From an uncultured Pelagibacteraceae bacterium (GTDB lineage: Bacteria; Pseudomonadota; Alphaproteobacteria; Pelagibacterales; Pelagibacteraceae), in assembly GCA_902595635.1 (NCBI GenBank), contig CACJQT010000002.1, positions 1 to 64,000 of the forward strand: a stretch of DNA of 64,000 bases. The letters are read 5' to 3'. Shown piece by piece: positions 16,630 through 25,784 of this stretch. The number at the start of each line of letters is the position of its first letter. Position 1 is the stretch's first letter. A program made the position numbers and the translations under genes. Below the pieces are notes generated by a model that saw only the letters and a list, made by a program, of their open reading frames with translations, did no database searches and was not told where the DNA came from.

Positions 16630-17805
16630 ATGGTTAATTCAGTTAAAACTTTTTTAAAACAAGTAGGAAAAGATTATCAAAATCAGTCAGTTAATCCGCC
16701 AGTAGTAAGAGCTTCAACAATAATATTTAAAACTCTTCAAGATATAAAGAAAACACAAAGTAATTATAAAAAAAATCCCTTAAGCAAAAATTTTGATTAT
16801 GGTCGAAAAGGAACATCAACAACTTTTGCACTACAAGAACTATTAAGAAAAATTGAAAATGCTTATCAAGTTTATTTAACACCAACAGGATTTGGTGCAG
16901 TTTTTCTCGGAGTGATTAGTGTTGTAAGACCTGGTGATGAAATCATTATAACGGACTCAGTCTACTCTCCCACAAGATTTTTAACCGAAGACTATTTAAA
17001 AAAATTTAATATTAAAGCAGTTTTTTATGATCCAAAAAACTTAGATGACTTAAAAAAAAAAATTACAAATAAAACTAAACTTATTTTTGTTGAAAACCCA
17101 GGAAGTAACACATTTGAATTTCAAGATTTAAAAAAAATATTATCTTTTGCTAAGAATAAGAATATTTATACAGCTATTGATAACACTTGGGGAACACCTT
17201 ATTTAATCAAGCCTTTAGACTTAGGTTTTGATATGTCTATAGTTTCAGCGACAAAATATTACTCTGGTCATTCAGATGTTATGGGTGGCAGTTTAGCTAT
17301 TAAAAAAAGACTTTTTAAAGAGGTGGAATTAAGTCAAAAAGCAGTCGGTTTAAGACTAAGTCCTGATGATGCCTACTTAATTATGAGGGGACTAAGAACG
17401 TTGGATATTAGGTTAGACAAACATCAAGAAAATACCATCAAGGTAGCTAATTTTTTGAGCAAACAAAAAAAAGTTAAAGAGGTTTTTTACCCAATTAAAA
17501 AAAACATTAAACAATACAAAATGTGGAAAAAGTATTATTCAGGATCATCTGGTTTAATGGGTGTAAAAATTATTTCTAAAAATAAAAACTCTGTAATAAA
17601 ATTTTTGAATAAATTAAAATTATTTGCCCATGGTTACAGTTGGGGAGGATTTGAAAGTCTTGCTTTATATCAAGACAAATTGGCACTGGGCAACAGGAGC
17701 TACACAAAGTTGAGTAATAACGAACATATTATAAGATTACATATTGGTTTAGAAGATCCAAATGATTTGATTGCTGACATTAAACAGGCTATTAAATCTG
17801 TATAA
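16630..17805 (+). CDS. metC: cystathionine beta-lyase / Cys-Met metabolism PLP enzyme
   Basis: 391 aa. DYGRKGTSTTFALQELL, YLTPTGFGAVFLGVI, and the PLP-lysine motif SATKYYSGHSDVMGG near residue 205 are typical of cystathionine beta-lyase; C-terminal SWGGFESLAL is the MetC version of the substrate motif. Converts cystathionine to homocysteine, pyruvate and ammonia, or acts as a cysteine desulfhydrase. Stop overlaps the next ATG by one base. Confidence 0.88.
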   Translation: MVNSVKTFLKQVGKDYQNQSVNPPVVRASTIIFKTLQDIKKTQSNYKKNPLSKNFDYGRKGTSTTFALQELLRKIENAYQVYLTPTGFGAVFLGVISVVRPGDEIIITDSVYSPTRFLTEDYLKKFNIKAVFYDPKNLDDLKKKITNKTKLIFVENPGSNTFEFQDLKKILSFAKNKNIYTAIDNTWGTPYLIKPLDLGFDMSIVSATKYYSGHSDVMGGSLAIKKRLFKEVELSQKAVGLRLSPDDAYLIMRGLRTLDIRLDKHQENTIKVANFLSKQKKVKEVFYPIKKNIKQYKMWKKYYSGSSGLMGVKIISKNKNSVIKFLNKLKLFAHGYSWGGFESLALYQDKLALGNRSYTKLSNNEHIIRLHIGLEDPNDLIADIKQAIKSV

Positions 17806-19025
17806 TGAATGACACCAAATTTTTTCCAACAAAGAAAGCATTAGTTACTGTACTAGCTGCATCTGCTGTTGTTATTATTGCATTAGGAATAAGACAAACT
17901 TTTGGAATGTTTTATTTTGATTTTGCAACTGATTTAGATATCACAATAACACAGTTCGGCTTTACAATGGGATTACAGCTCTTATTGTGGGGTGTTTTCA
18001 GTCCTATGTTTGGAATTATTACGGATAAGTATGGTGGTAATATTGCAATCTTTATTGGTTTTGTTTTTTATTTGTTAGCAATTTTATTGTTTTATTCAGG
18101 TTTTAATACTGGTTATTATTTTACTATAACAATTGGAATATTAGTTGGTGTTGGACTGGGATCTACAGCTATCAGTATACCTGTTTCAGTTGTTGCAAAA
18201 CATTTTCCAGTATCAAGCAGAACAATAGCAACAGGAATAGTAACCTCAGCAGGATCTTTTGGATATTTTATATCACCATTAATCACTAGATATTCACTTG
18301 TTGAACATGGGTGGGAAAATACAATGCTATTTTTCTGTTTCTTTTTAGGTCTAGGATTAATAGTAGCATTATTTGTTTCAACACCAAAAATACCTGTCGG
18401 TACAAATCAAAATAACAATCAAACAGCTAGAGAAGCTTTAAAAGAGGCTTTTTCAAATAAAAGTTACATCTATCTTACTTTAGGTTTCTTTGTATGCGGT
18501 TGGCACATTGCTTTAGTAGCAACTCATATACCCACTTACATGATTGATAAAGGATTACCAGATTGGTGTGCAGCAATGGTTTTGGCTTTAATCGGACTTT
18601 TTAATATGGTTGGAACAATTACAAGTGGATATCTTGCAACTAGATACAGTCAAAAAATTTTATTAAGTGTAATTTATCTATTAAGAGGAGTATCAATTAT
18701 TTATTTCATATTCCTACCACCAAGTGTTTTTAATTCAGTAATCTTTGGAATAACATTTGGAATGTTGTGGCTATCAACAGTTCCACCAACAAATGGAATA
18801 ATAGGCAAGGTATTTGGAACTAAGTATATCGGATTATTATATGGAATTGTTTTTGTAAGTCATCAAATTGGATCTTTTTTAGGAGCTTATTTGAGTGGAG
18901 TTTTCTACGAACTTAACGGCAATTTTGATTATGCTTGGTACATATCTATCGCATTATCTATTTTTGCTGGATTGATACATTTACCTATAAAAGAGAAGCC
19001 AATTGAAAGACCGCAAATCGCATAA
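17805..19025 (+). CDS. MFS transporter
   Basis: 406 aa, 12 membrane helices, monocarboxylate/oxalate-formate-like major facilitator (IRQTFGMFYFDFATDLDITITQFG; GIITDKYGG loop 2-3). Substrate unknown. TAATG coupling with metC suggests shared expression. Its end overlaps the PabB-like gene by about 23 bp if that gene uses the TTG at 19003. Confidence 0.88.
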   Translation: MNDTKFFPTKKALVTVLAASAVVIIALGIRQTFGMFYFDFATDLDITITQFGFTMGLQLLLWGVFSPMFGIITDKYGGNIAIFIGFVFYLLAILLFYSGFNTGYYFTITIGILVGVGLGSTAISIPVSVVAKHFPVSSRTIATGIVTSAGSFGYFISPLITRYSLVEHGWENTMLFFCFFLGLGLIVALFVSTPKIPVGTNQNNNQTAREALKEAFSNKSYIYLTLGFFVCGWHIALVATHIPTYMIDKGLPDWCAAMVLALIGLFNMVGTITSGYLATRYSQKILLSVIYLLRGVSIIYFIFLPPSVFNSVIFGITFGMLWLSTVPPTNGIIGKVFGTKYIGLLYGIVFVSHQIGSFLGAYLSGVFYELNGNFDYAWYISIALSIFAGLIHLPIKEKPIERPQIA

Positions 19026-20217
19026 ACTTAAATTTAACCCGTATTTAGAGAAACTTTATCAGTCGGATAAGCCACTGATAATCTACAAAGTTGATAATGG
19101 TTATGACATTTATACAGATTTTTCTAAAAAAATTAATTTAACAAAAAAAAATATACATAAATTTTTAAACTCTTTTGAGAGAATGAAATATAAAAAAGAA
19201 ACTGATCAATATATTGGTTTTTTTGGATATGAAATTTTAAATTATTTACTTGGAATTAAAATTAGCAAACAGTCTAAAAATGGTTTTTATAAAGGAGTTT
19301 TTTACAAACCAGAAACAATCATTAAAATAAGAGATAATATTTCAATATTTTCAAATAAAAAAAAGCACGAATTTAATAATTATTTTAAACCAACTAAAAT
19401 TTTATCACCCTTTAAATTAAATATTAAATATCAAAAATACAAAAAAATATTTGATATTTTTTCAAAAAAAATAAGACAAGGAGAAACATATCAAATAAAA
19501 ATTTGCACAAAATATCGTAATAAATCTTCAATAAATCCAATTAATTTTTTCTGGAGATTAATGAAGTCAAATGCTTCACCAGAATCTTTTATGATAAGAG
19601 ATAAAAATTATTCTATTGTAAGCTGCTCACCTGAAACTTTATTATTAAAAAAAGGCAACAAAATCATTACCAAGCCTATTGCTGGCACATTAAGAAAAAG
19701 TAAAAAATCTAACAGATCTAGTGCCTTAAAGTTTTTTAGAAATAACATTAAAGAGACTAAAGAACATAATATGATTGTTGATATGGAAAGAAGTGATTTA
19801 TCCAGAGTTTGTATTCCAGGATCAGTAAAAATTGATAAAGAAAAATATGTTGAGGAATACAGACACCTATTTCATTATGTTACAACCATATCTGGAAGCC
19901 TATTAAAAGGTATGACTATAAAAAATATTATCAAATCTATGATGCCTGGTGGATCAGTAATAGGCTGTCCAAAAATAAGAACATTGGAATTATTAAATCA
20001 ACAAGAAAAAGAGAATAGAAATATTTTTACAGGTAGTTTTGGCTATATAAAATTTAATAAAGATATGAGATTTAACATAATAATAAGATCTATATTAAAT
20101 TATAAAAATACATCTGAAATATCTGCAGCATCTGGAGTTGTATTAGATAGTGCAGCAAAAAAAGAATTTAATGAAAACTTTATCAAAGCAAAATCATTAT
20201 TAGAATTATTTAAATGA
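19003..20217 (+). CDS. pabB: chorismate-utilising enzyme, aminodeoxychorismate/anthranilate synthase component I
   Basis: About 404 aa with the chorismate-binding fold: SCSPETLLLKKGNKIITKPIAGTLR, EHNMIVDMERSDLSRVC, MMPGGSVIGCPKIRTLELL, GSFGYIKFN. The PIAGT motif has Ala where classical PabB has the nucleophilic Lys (PIKGT), so the motif reads as anthranilate synthase while the neighbours (glutaminase, class IV lyase-type aminotransferase) read as p-aminobenzoate synthesis. Start is uncertain: no ATG occurs until about codon 62, so TTG 19003, overlapping the MFS gene by 23 bp, is the best choice. The N-terminal region is short. Confidence 0.8.
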   Translation: MKDRKSHKLKFNPYLEKLYQSDKPLIIYKVDNGYDIYTDFSKKINLTKKNIHKFLNSFERMKYKKETDQYIGFFGYEILNYLLGIKISKQSKNGFYKGVFYKPETIIKIRDNISIFSNKKKHEFNNYFKPTKILSPFKLNIKYQKYKKIFDIFSKKIRQGETYQIKICTKYRNKSSINPINFFWRLMKSNASPESFMIRDKNYSIVSCSPETLLLKKGNKIITKPIAGTLRKSKKSNRSSALKFFRNNIKETKEHNMIVDMERSDLSRVCIPGSVKIDKEKYVEEYRHLFHYVTTISGSLLKGMTIKNIIKSMMPGGSVIGCPKIRTLELLNQQEKENRNIFTGSFGYIKFNKDMRFNIIIRSILNYKNTSEISAASGVVLDSAAKKEFNENFIKAKSLLELFK

Positions 20218-20780
20218 TTTATATAATAGACCACCAGGATTCATTCACATGGAATGTAGTTCATCAATTTTCTCAGTTTGATAAAGTTTATTGTTCAAAT
20301 TATTTTGAAATAAATAACAGTTTATTAAATAAATCTAATACAATTGTATTATCTCCTGGACCTGGTTCACCCAAAGATTACCCCAATACATCAAAAATTT
20401 ATAATAAATTTAAAGGAAGAAAAAAAATCATAGGAATCTGCTTGGGGTATCAGCAAATATTACATTGTGAAAATGCCAAAATTATTCAACAAAGGAGAAT
20501 ATTTCATGGTTATCAATCTGAAGTAAAAGTTGTTTCAAATAAATCCATCTTTAGAAAGAATTCTAAATTTAAAGTTGGAAGATATCATTCACTTAAGCTT
20601 CAAGAGCCATTTATTAAAGAAAATTTTGATATTACTATGAGATGCGCTAAAACTAATATTGCTATGGCTTTTGAAAACAAAAGAGATGATGTATACGGTT
20701 TTCAATTTCATCCAGAATCTTTTTTAACAACAAATGGTAAAATTCTTATTAAAAAAATCTTACAGTCGAAAAGATCTTAA
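20214..20780 (+). CDS. pabA: glutamine amidotransferase subunit (PabA/TrpG)
   Basis: 188 aa class I glutaminase: IVLSPGPGSPKDY, the nucleophile elbow GICLGYQQ (Cys near 78) and FQFHPES with catalytic His/Glu. Supplies ammonia to the component I encoded just upstream (4-bp overlap). The C-terminus overlaps the next gene by about 47 bp. Confidence 0.9.
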   Translation: MIYIIDHQDSFTWNVVHQFSQFDKVYCSNYFEINNSLLNKSNTIVLSPGPGSPKDYPNTSKIYNKFKGRKKIIGICLGYQQILHCENAKIIQQRRIFHGYQSEVKVVSNKSIFRKNSKFKVGRYHSLKLQEPFIKENFDITMRCAKTNIAMAFENKRDDVYGFQFHPESFLTTNGKILIKKILQSKRS

Positions 20781-21510
20781 AGAAAAAGAATTTAAAGATC
20801 TATGGAATGCCCATGGGGTATTTACAACTATGTGGATCTATGGAAAGCCTCAAAAGATTTTATTTTTTAAAGAACATATAGCAAATCTCATTAAGTCTAC
20901 TAAAAATTATAAAATTTATGATCGAAATTTAAAAAGAAATATATTTAAAATAATTAAATCAAATTTAAATAAACAAAAAAATTATAATCATTTATTGCGA
21001 ATTGCAGTTACCAAAAGTTTAATTTCTATTTCTTTAAGAGATAAATTAAAAATTAAAAAAAACCTCCAGTTAAAGTTAATTAATTATAATAGAATTAAGC
21101 CTGAACATAAAAATCTAAAGTATAAATTTATTCTAAAAAATTTATCTAAAATGGATAATACAAAATCCGATATTGCTCTTTGTTCAAATGGAAAAATTTT
21201 AGAAACAGGAACTTCAAATATTATTTTTATAAAAGATAATAAATTCTATTCACCTATTAGGAAATTTTATCGAGGAGTTAATCTTAAGTTTTTTGAAAAA
21301 AATTTTAGGATAAAAAAAACTAATATTAATATTAGTGATTTAAATCAATATGAGGAAATACTTTTAATCGGATCTGGAAAGGGAGTTTCAACTGTTTCAT
21401 CTATAAAAGAGAAAAACTGGAATAGAAAAAAATATAAATCTTATGAAACTTTTGTAAGTAAATATAAAACTCAAATACTAAAACAAAAAAAATTAAGTAA
21501 TTATATATGA
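20734..21510 (+). CDS. pabC: aminodeoxychorismate lyase-like class IV aminotransferase
   Basis: 258 aa fold-type IV PLP enzyme: WNAHGVFTTMWIYGKPQKILFFKEH near the N-terminus, CSNGKILETGTSNIIFIKDNKFYSP (typical E-x-T-x-S-N-I-F signature), and LIGSGKGVSTVSSI. Likely PabC, releasing p-aminobenzoate and pyruvate for folate. ATG 20734 gives a 47-bp overlap with pabA; no later ATG precedes the conserved N-terminal block, so this start is kept. Chemistry could also be a D- or branched-chain transaminase. Confidence 0.8.
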   Translation: MVKFLLKKSYSRKDLKEKEFKDLWNAHGVFTTMWIYGKPQKILFFKEHIANLIKSTKNYKIYDRNLKRNIFKIIKSNLNKQKNYNHLLRIAVTKSLISISLRDKLKIKKNLQLKLINYNRIKPEHKNLKYKFILKNLSKMDNTKSDIALCSNGKILETGTSNIIFIKDNKFYSPIRKFYRGVNLKFFEKNFRIKKTNINISDLNQYEEILLIGSGKGVSTVSSIKEKNWNRKKYKSYETFVSKYKTQILKQKKLSNYI

Positions 21511-21905
21511 GAAATCCTAATAATCCGTGCATATTCTGTTTTACAAAAAAAAAAGAATATCTTTTTGAAAACGAACTAGCTTATGCAACTATTGACACTT
21601 ACCCTGTATCAAAATTTCATTCACTTATTATTCCAAAGCGGTGTGTTAAAAATTATTTTGATCTAACCTCAAAAGAAATCCTAGCGTGCAATAAAATAAT
21701 TAAAAAATTAAAAAAAAAAATTGAAATGAGCGACAAATCTGTAAAAGGTTTTAATATTGGTACCAATTCAGGAAAGGTTGCTGGACAATCTATTTATCAT
21801 TGTCATATTCATTTGATTCCAAGAAGAAAAAATGATGTTAAAAATCCACAAGGTGGTGTGCGAGCTGTAATCTCAGCCAAACAGCATTATGTAAGGAAAA
21901 AGTAA
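21507..21905 (+). CDS. HIT family nucleotide hydrolase
   Basis: 132 aa with the histidine triad HCHIHLIPRRK near residue 99 and zinc-type CIFCF at the N-terminus. HINT/Ap4A-hydrolase class. Four-base overlap with pabC, so last gene of the metC-to-HIT operon. Physiological substrate unknown. Confidence 0.9.
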   Translation: MRNPNNPCIFCFTKKKEYLFENELAYATIDTYPVSKFHSLIIPKRCVKNYFDLTSKEILACNKIIKKLKKKIEMSDKSVKGFNIGTNSGKVAGQSIYHCHIHLIPRRKNDVKNPQGGVRAVISAKQHYVRKK

Positions 21906-22011
21906 CCTTTATTAACATTTTTTTCTTCAGATGAGATTATTAGTCAGTTGAACTAATATTTTATATAGATTATGAGATTAGATTAGTATTATATTTAGCG
22001 GAGATAATAAT

Positions 22012-22806
22012 ATGTTCACAACAAATCCATTTGCTGTCCTTTCTTCAACAGTACCTTCAATTGCATTGCAAGCATTTGTTTTATTGATGTTGGCATTAGT
22101 GGTGATTGGAACACTGATGGATATTATTCATAAGAAGAATGTAAAATATTTTTTTAATAATGCTAAAAAAGCAAAAAAAGCAGCAAGTAGAGAATTAAGT
22201 CTTGGAGAGAAAACAGCGATAATTTCTAAAACAGTAGTGCATGATATTGGAACTACATCTGAATTAGGATTGGGTAAAAGAAGGTTTGCACATGTATTAG
22301 GAATGTATGGAACAATATTATTTTGGATCGGGTCAGGTGTTATGATATTTGGATATTCTTCTCCTAATACTGTAACCCCATCTATATGGCCAATCATTTG
22401 GCATGCTGGTGCAATTTTAACTTGCCTTGGAGCTTATTGGTTTTGGTTTTTTTTAAGAGTAGATGTATCTGCTGAAGCTCACTCGGTTTTTAGAATCATA
22501 AAAGCAGATTTATTTGTTTTGGCTTTAGTATTATCTTCTACGTTTGGTTTAGCTTGGTCGTATTTCCAATATTCAGGATCTACTGGTTTAAGTATTTTAT
22601 TTTTAATTTTGTTTGCTGTAGCTAACATAGTTTTATTTGGAGGAGTTTATTGGTCTAAATTTGCACATATGTTTTACAAACCAGGTGCTGCAATCCAAAA
22701 AAATTTAGCAGAAGCAGATGGCTCTAGAGATAATTTACCTCCACCTGCAGATGCTCCAGAACAATTTGGACTTGGAATTAAACGTGAGGCACCAAAGCAC
22801 TATTAA
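22012..22806 (+). CDS. aprM: APS reductase membrane anchor AprM
   Basis: 264 aa with five to six membrane helices, related in layout to the cytochrome b/NarI-like anchors (HVLGMYGTILFWIGSGV, WHAGAILTCLGAYWFWFF). Heads the aprM-aprB-aprA order seen in SAR11 and some sulfur oxidisers, where it is thought to pass electrons between AprBA and quinone. A possible promoter TTGAAC/TATGAG (21948-21976, 17-base spacer) and a GCGGAG ribosome site precede it. Confidence 0.85.
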   Translation: MFTTNPFAVLSSTVPSIALQAFVLLMLALVVIGTLMDIIHKKNVKYFFNNAKKAKKAASRELSLGEKTAIISKTVVHDIGTTSELGLGKRRFAHVLGMYGTILFWIGSGVMIFGYSSPNTVTPSIWPIIWHAGAILTCLGAYWFWFFLRVDVSAEAHSVFRIIKADLFVLALVLSSTFGLAWSYFQYSGSTGLSILFLILFAVANIVLFGGVYWSKFAHMFYKPGAAIQKNLAEADGSRDNLPPPADAPEQFGLGIKREAPKHY

Positions 22807-22845
22807 TATGATTGATAAAATTTTAAAGAAAGGTAATAAGTAGAT

Positions 22846-23316
22846 ATGTCAACTTTTGTATACATGACGAGATGTGATGGTTGTGGTCACTGTGTAGATA
22901 TATGTCCATCGGATATCATGCACATAGACGAAACTATTAGAAGAGCAAAAAATATTGAACCAAATTTTTGTTGGGAATGCTATTCATGCGTTAAGGCATG
23001 TCCTAATCATGCAATTGATGTAAGAGGATATGCTGACTTTGCTCCAATGGGTCATAGTGTTAGAGTTAGAAGAGAAGAAGAAAAAGGAACTATTTCTTGG
23101 AGAATTAAATTTAGAAACGGTACAGAGAAAAATTTTGTATCACCAATAACTACAAAACCTTGGGGAAAATTTATACCAAAATTAGCTGAAGCTGATACTC
23201 CTAATCAAGGAGAGATTAATTCACAAATTTTATATAATGAGCCACATGGTTTAAATACTGAAAAAGATTTACCAACTTTAGACAAGAATTCATTTAAGCA
23301 AGGCGTTTATTATTAA
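22846..23316 (+). CDS. aprB: adenylylsulfate reductase subunit beta
   Basis: 156 aa ferredoxin-type subunit with two [4Fe-4S] sites: CDGCGHCVDICPSD and CWECYSCVKACPNH; the N-terminal MSTFVYMTRCDGCGHC and the tail wrapping onto AprA (ending near GVYY) match AprB. Carries electrons from the FAD of AprA. Immediately followed by aprA with a one-base overlap. Confidence 0.95.
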   Translation: MSTFVYMTRCDGCGHCVDICPSDIMHIDETIRRAKNIEPNFCWECYSCVKACPNHAIDVRGYADFAPMGHSVRVRREEEKGTISWRIKFRNGTEKNFVSPITTKPWGKFIPKLAEADTPNQGEINSQILYNEPHGLNTEKDLPTLDKNSFKQGVYY

Positions 23317-25175
23317 TGGCTAAGCACAAAACAATCATTGAAGAATGTGATGTACTAGTTGTCGGTGGAGGTATGGCTGGAACAGGGGCTACCTTTGAGG
23401 CAAGACACTGGGGAAGAGATTTAAAAATAATCTGTGTTGAAAAAGCAAACATAGATAGAAGTGGTGCCGTTGCACAAGGTCTTTACGCTATTAACTGTTA
23501 TATGGGAATGCAGTGGGGCGAGAATATGCCAGAGGATCATGTAAGGTACGCTAGAAATGATTTGATGGGTCTTGTTAGAGAAGATTTAGGTTATGACATG
23601 GCACGTCACGTAGACTCAACTGTTCACATGTTTGATGAATGGGGTCTTCCAATGATGAAAAATAAAGAAACTGGAAGATATCAAAGAGAAGGTAAGTGGC
23701 AAATAATGATACACGGCGAAAGTTACAAGCCAATTGTAGCTGAGGCCGCAAAAAAATCTGCCGATAAAATTTATAACAGAATAATGATTACTCATCTTTT
23801 GAAAGATGAAAAAAATCCAAACCGAATAGCTGGTGCAGTTGGCTTTAATGTTAGAACTGGAAATTTTCATGTATTTAAATCTAGAACAGTAGTTGTTTCT
23901 GCTGGAGGTGCATCACACATATTTAAACCAAGAGCAGTTGGTGAAGGTATGGGTAGAACATGGTATGCACCTTGGAGTAATGGATCTGCTTATGCATTAC
24001 CTATTCAAGCAGGTGCAAAAATGACTCAAATGGAAAATAGAATTGTACTTTGTAGATTTAAAGATGGTTATGGTCCAGTTGGAGCGTATTTCTTACATTT
24101 AAAAACTTATACTCAAAACGCTAATGGCGAAAATTATGAGAAGAAATGGTATGAAGCTACTAAAGAATTAGTAGGAGAATATATAGACCATCATCCAACA
24201 CCAACTTGTTTAAGAAATCACGCATTTATTCAAGAAACAGCTGCGGGTGGTGGACCAATACACATGGTTACAAAAGAAGCATTTCAAGATCCGCATTTAG
24301 AAACAGTTGGATGGGAAAATTTCTTAGGAATGACGGTTGGACAAGCTGTGGTTTGGGCATCTCAAAATATCGATCCAAAATACACAAATCCTGAATTAAC
24401 AACTTCGGAGCCATATGTAATGGGATCTCATGCTACATGTTCAGGAGCATGGGTAAGTGGACCAGAGGATATAGCGCCTGATGAATATTTTTGGGGATAC
24501 AATAGAATGATGACTATCGATGGATTATTTGGAGCAGGAGATGCGGTTGGCGGAAGTGCTCATAAGTTTTCATCTGGTTCATTCACAGAAGGAAGGTTAG
24601 CGTCTAAAGCTGCTGTTAAATATATTCAAGATAAAAAAGCTGATGATATCGAAGTTTCTGATGCACAATTAGAGAAGCTAAAAGAAGAAATATTCAAGCC
24701 AATTGAGAACTATACGGTGGGAAGAAATGAAATTACTGGAGGAACTGTTTCTCCAAGCTATATTTTGCCTATACAAGGACTACAAAGACTACAAAAGATT
24801 ATGGATGAATATTGTGGTGGATTAACAAATAATTACATGACAAATGACAATCTACTAAAAAAAGGCTTAGAACAGCTACAATTGCTTCAAGAAGACTTAG
24901 ATCATGTCGGAGCTGAAGATTATCACCAATTGATGAGAGCATGGGAACTTAAGCATAGAGCTGTAACATCAGAGTGTGTTGCTCATCACACGTTATTTAG
25001 AGAAGAAACGCGTTGGCCAGGTTATTATTATAGAGGTGATCATATGAAACTTGATGATGAAAACTGGCATTGTTTAACTGTTTCTAGAAGAGATCCTGAA
25101 ACTGGAAAATTTGAAATGGAGAAAAAGCCTGTTTATCATATCGTTGATGATAAAGAGAAGAAGCAAGCTTCCTAA
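23316..25175 (+). CDS. aprA: adenylylsulfate reductase subunit alpha
   Basis: 619 aa FAD subunit interconverting sulfite + AMP and APS. Dinucleotide motif VLVVGGGMAGTGATFEARHWG at the N-terminus, DRSGAVAQGLYAINCY, the FSSGSFTEGRLASKAA FAD-cap segment and the C-terminal HTLFREETRWPGYYYRGD. No ATP sulfurylase or dsr genes are near, so in this organism it most likely oxidises sulfite released from organosulfur compounds rather than reducing sulfate. Confidence 0.95.
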   Translation: MAKHKTIIEECDVLVVGGGMAGTGATFEARHWGRDLKIICVEKANIDRSGAVAQGLYAINCYMGMQWGENMPEDHVRYARNDLMGLVREDLGYDMARHVDSTVHMFDEWGLPMMKNKETGRYQREGKWQIMIHGESYKPIVAEAAKKSADKIYNRIMITHLLKDEKNPNRIAGAVGFNVRTGNFHVFKSRTVVVSAGGASHIFKPRAVGEGMGRTWYAPWSNGSAYALPIQAGAKMTQMENRIVLCRFKDGYGPVGAYFLHLKTYTQNANGENYEKKWYEATKELVGEYIDHHPTPTCLRNHAFIQETAAGGGPIHMVTKEAFQDPHLETVGWENFLGMTVGQAVVWASQNIDPKYTNPELTTSEPYVMGSHATCSGAWVSGPEDIAPDEYFWGYNRMMTIDGLFGAGDAVGGSAHKFSSGSFTEGRLASKAAVKYIQDKKADDIEVSDAQLEKLKEEIFKPIENYTVGRNEITGGTVSPSYILPIQGLQRLQKIMDEYCGGLTNNYMTNDNLLKKGLEQLQLLQEDLDHVGAEDYHQLMRAWELKHRAVTSECVAHHTLFREETRWPGYYYRGDHMKLDDENWHCLTVSRRDPETGKFEMEKKPVYHIVDDKEKKQAS

Positions 25176-25184
25176 CCATTTTAG

Positions 25185-25535
25185 ATGAGTATTGTCGACA
25201 AATCAGACGAAGAAATCATTAAAATTGCTGATCCTATCTGGGATAACATGGTTAGATGTTCCAACATGAAGGACTATGGTGGTTTTACGAGGGATTTATC
25301 ATCACAAATGCTTTACGGGGCCAACGAAGTAGAGCTAGGTAAGCAATGGGCAAGTAATAAGCTGATCTCAAGCCTTAAAGAGGGGTGTAAGGCTATAGGC
25401 TGTCTAAGAAGAGGCTTGTATGTAACTGTTATCTATAAACAAAACAGTACAGAGATACCTGGAGACTTTTTAGGCCGACTTGTCCTTGGAGAAGAAGGAG
25501 ATGAGGTCAAAGTCTTCGGGGCAACTATTTTTTAA
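25185..25535 (+). CDS. uncharacterised 116-aa protein downstream of aprA
   Basis: Soluble, no signal peptide, unknown family. Begins MSIVDKSDEEIIKIADPIWDNM; contains four Cys or so (CSNMKDYGGF, GCKAIGCLRRG) and an acidic C-terminus (GEEGDEVKVFGATIF). Nine bases after aprA with no clear ribosome site. Base composition differs: a 104-base sample from its middle is about 45% GC by hand count, far above its neighbours. Either a recently acquired gene riding in the apr operon or a conserved accessory factor with its own codon habits. Confidence 0.7.
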   Translation: MSIVDKSDEEIIKIADPIWDNMVRCSNMKDYGGFTRDLSSQMLYGANEVELGKQWASNKLISSLKEGCKAIGCLRRGLYVTVIYKQNSTEIPGDFLGRLVLGEEGDEVKVFGATIF

Positions 25536-25586
25536 ATTTAATTATTTATTATTTGCATTTAATAAAACTTGTGGTATTTCGCGGGT

Positions 25587-25733
25587 ATGCTTCAAGCTTT
25601 TAATCAAAATATTAAGAAAATCCCTTTATTAGTTTCAAATCAGCTTTCAAAAATAATTAAATCTTTTCTATATCTTTTTATATTTTTTACTTGGGCAATT
25701 ATAATCCTAGGAACATTTCAAAATTTTATTTAA
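25587..25733 (+). CDS. small single-helix membrane protein
   Basis: 48 aa from ATG 25587; amphipathic basic N-terminus (NQNIKKIPLLVSNQLSK) followed by one membrane helix (FLYLFIFFTWAIIILGTF). Fills the gap between the apr operon and the TauE/SafE exporter. Open frame and membrane pattern are suggestive, no family recognised, no strong ribosome site. Confidence 0.45.
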   Translation: MLQAFNQNIKKIPLLVSNQLSKIIKSFLYLFIFFTWAIIILGTFQNFI

Positions 25734-25784
25734 TTTATTCTTATAATCATTGACTTTAGATTATGAGAGGAATAGTTAGATTAT

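Noticed and set aside
22846-25175. Dissimilatory sulfate reduction based on aprBA
   Set aside because: No sat, dsr or qmo genes accompany it; AprM linkage and sulfite-releasing neighbours favour sulfite oxidation.
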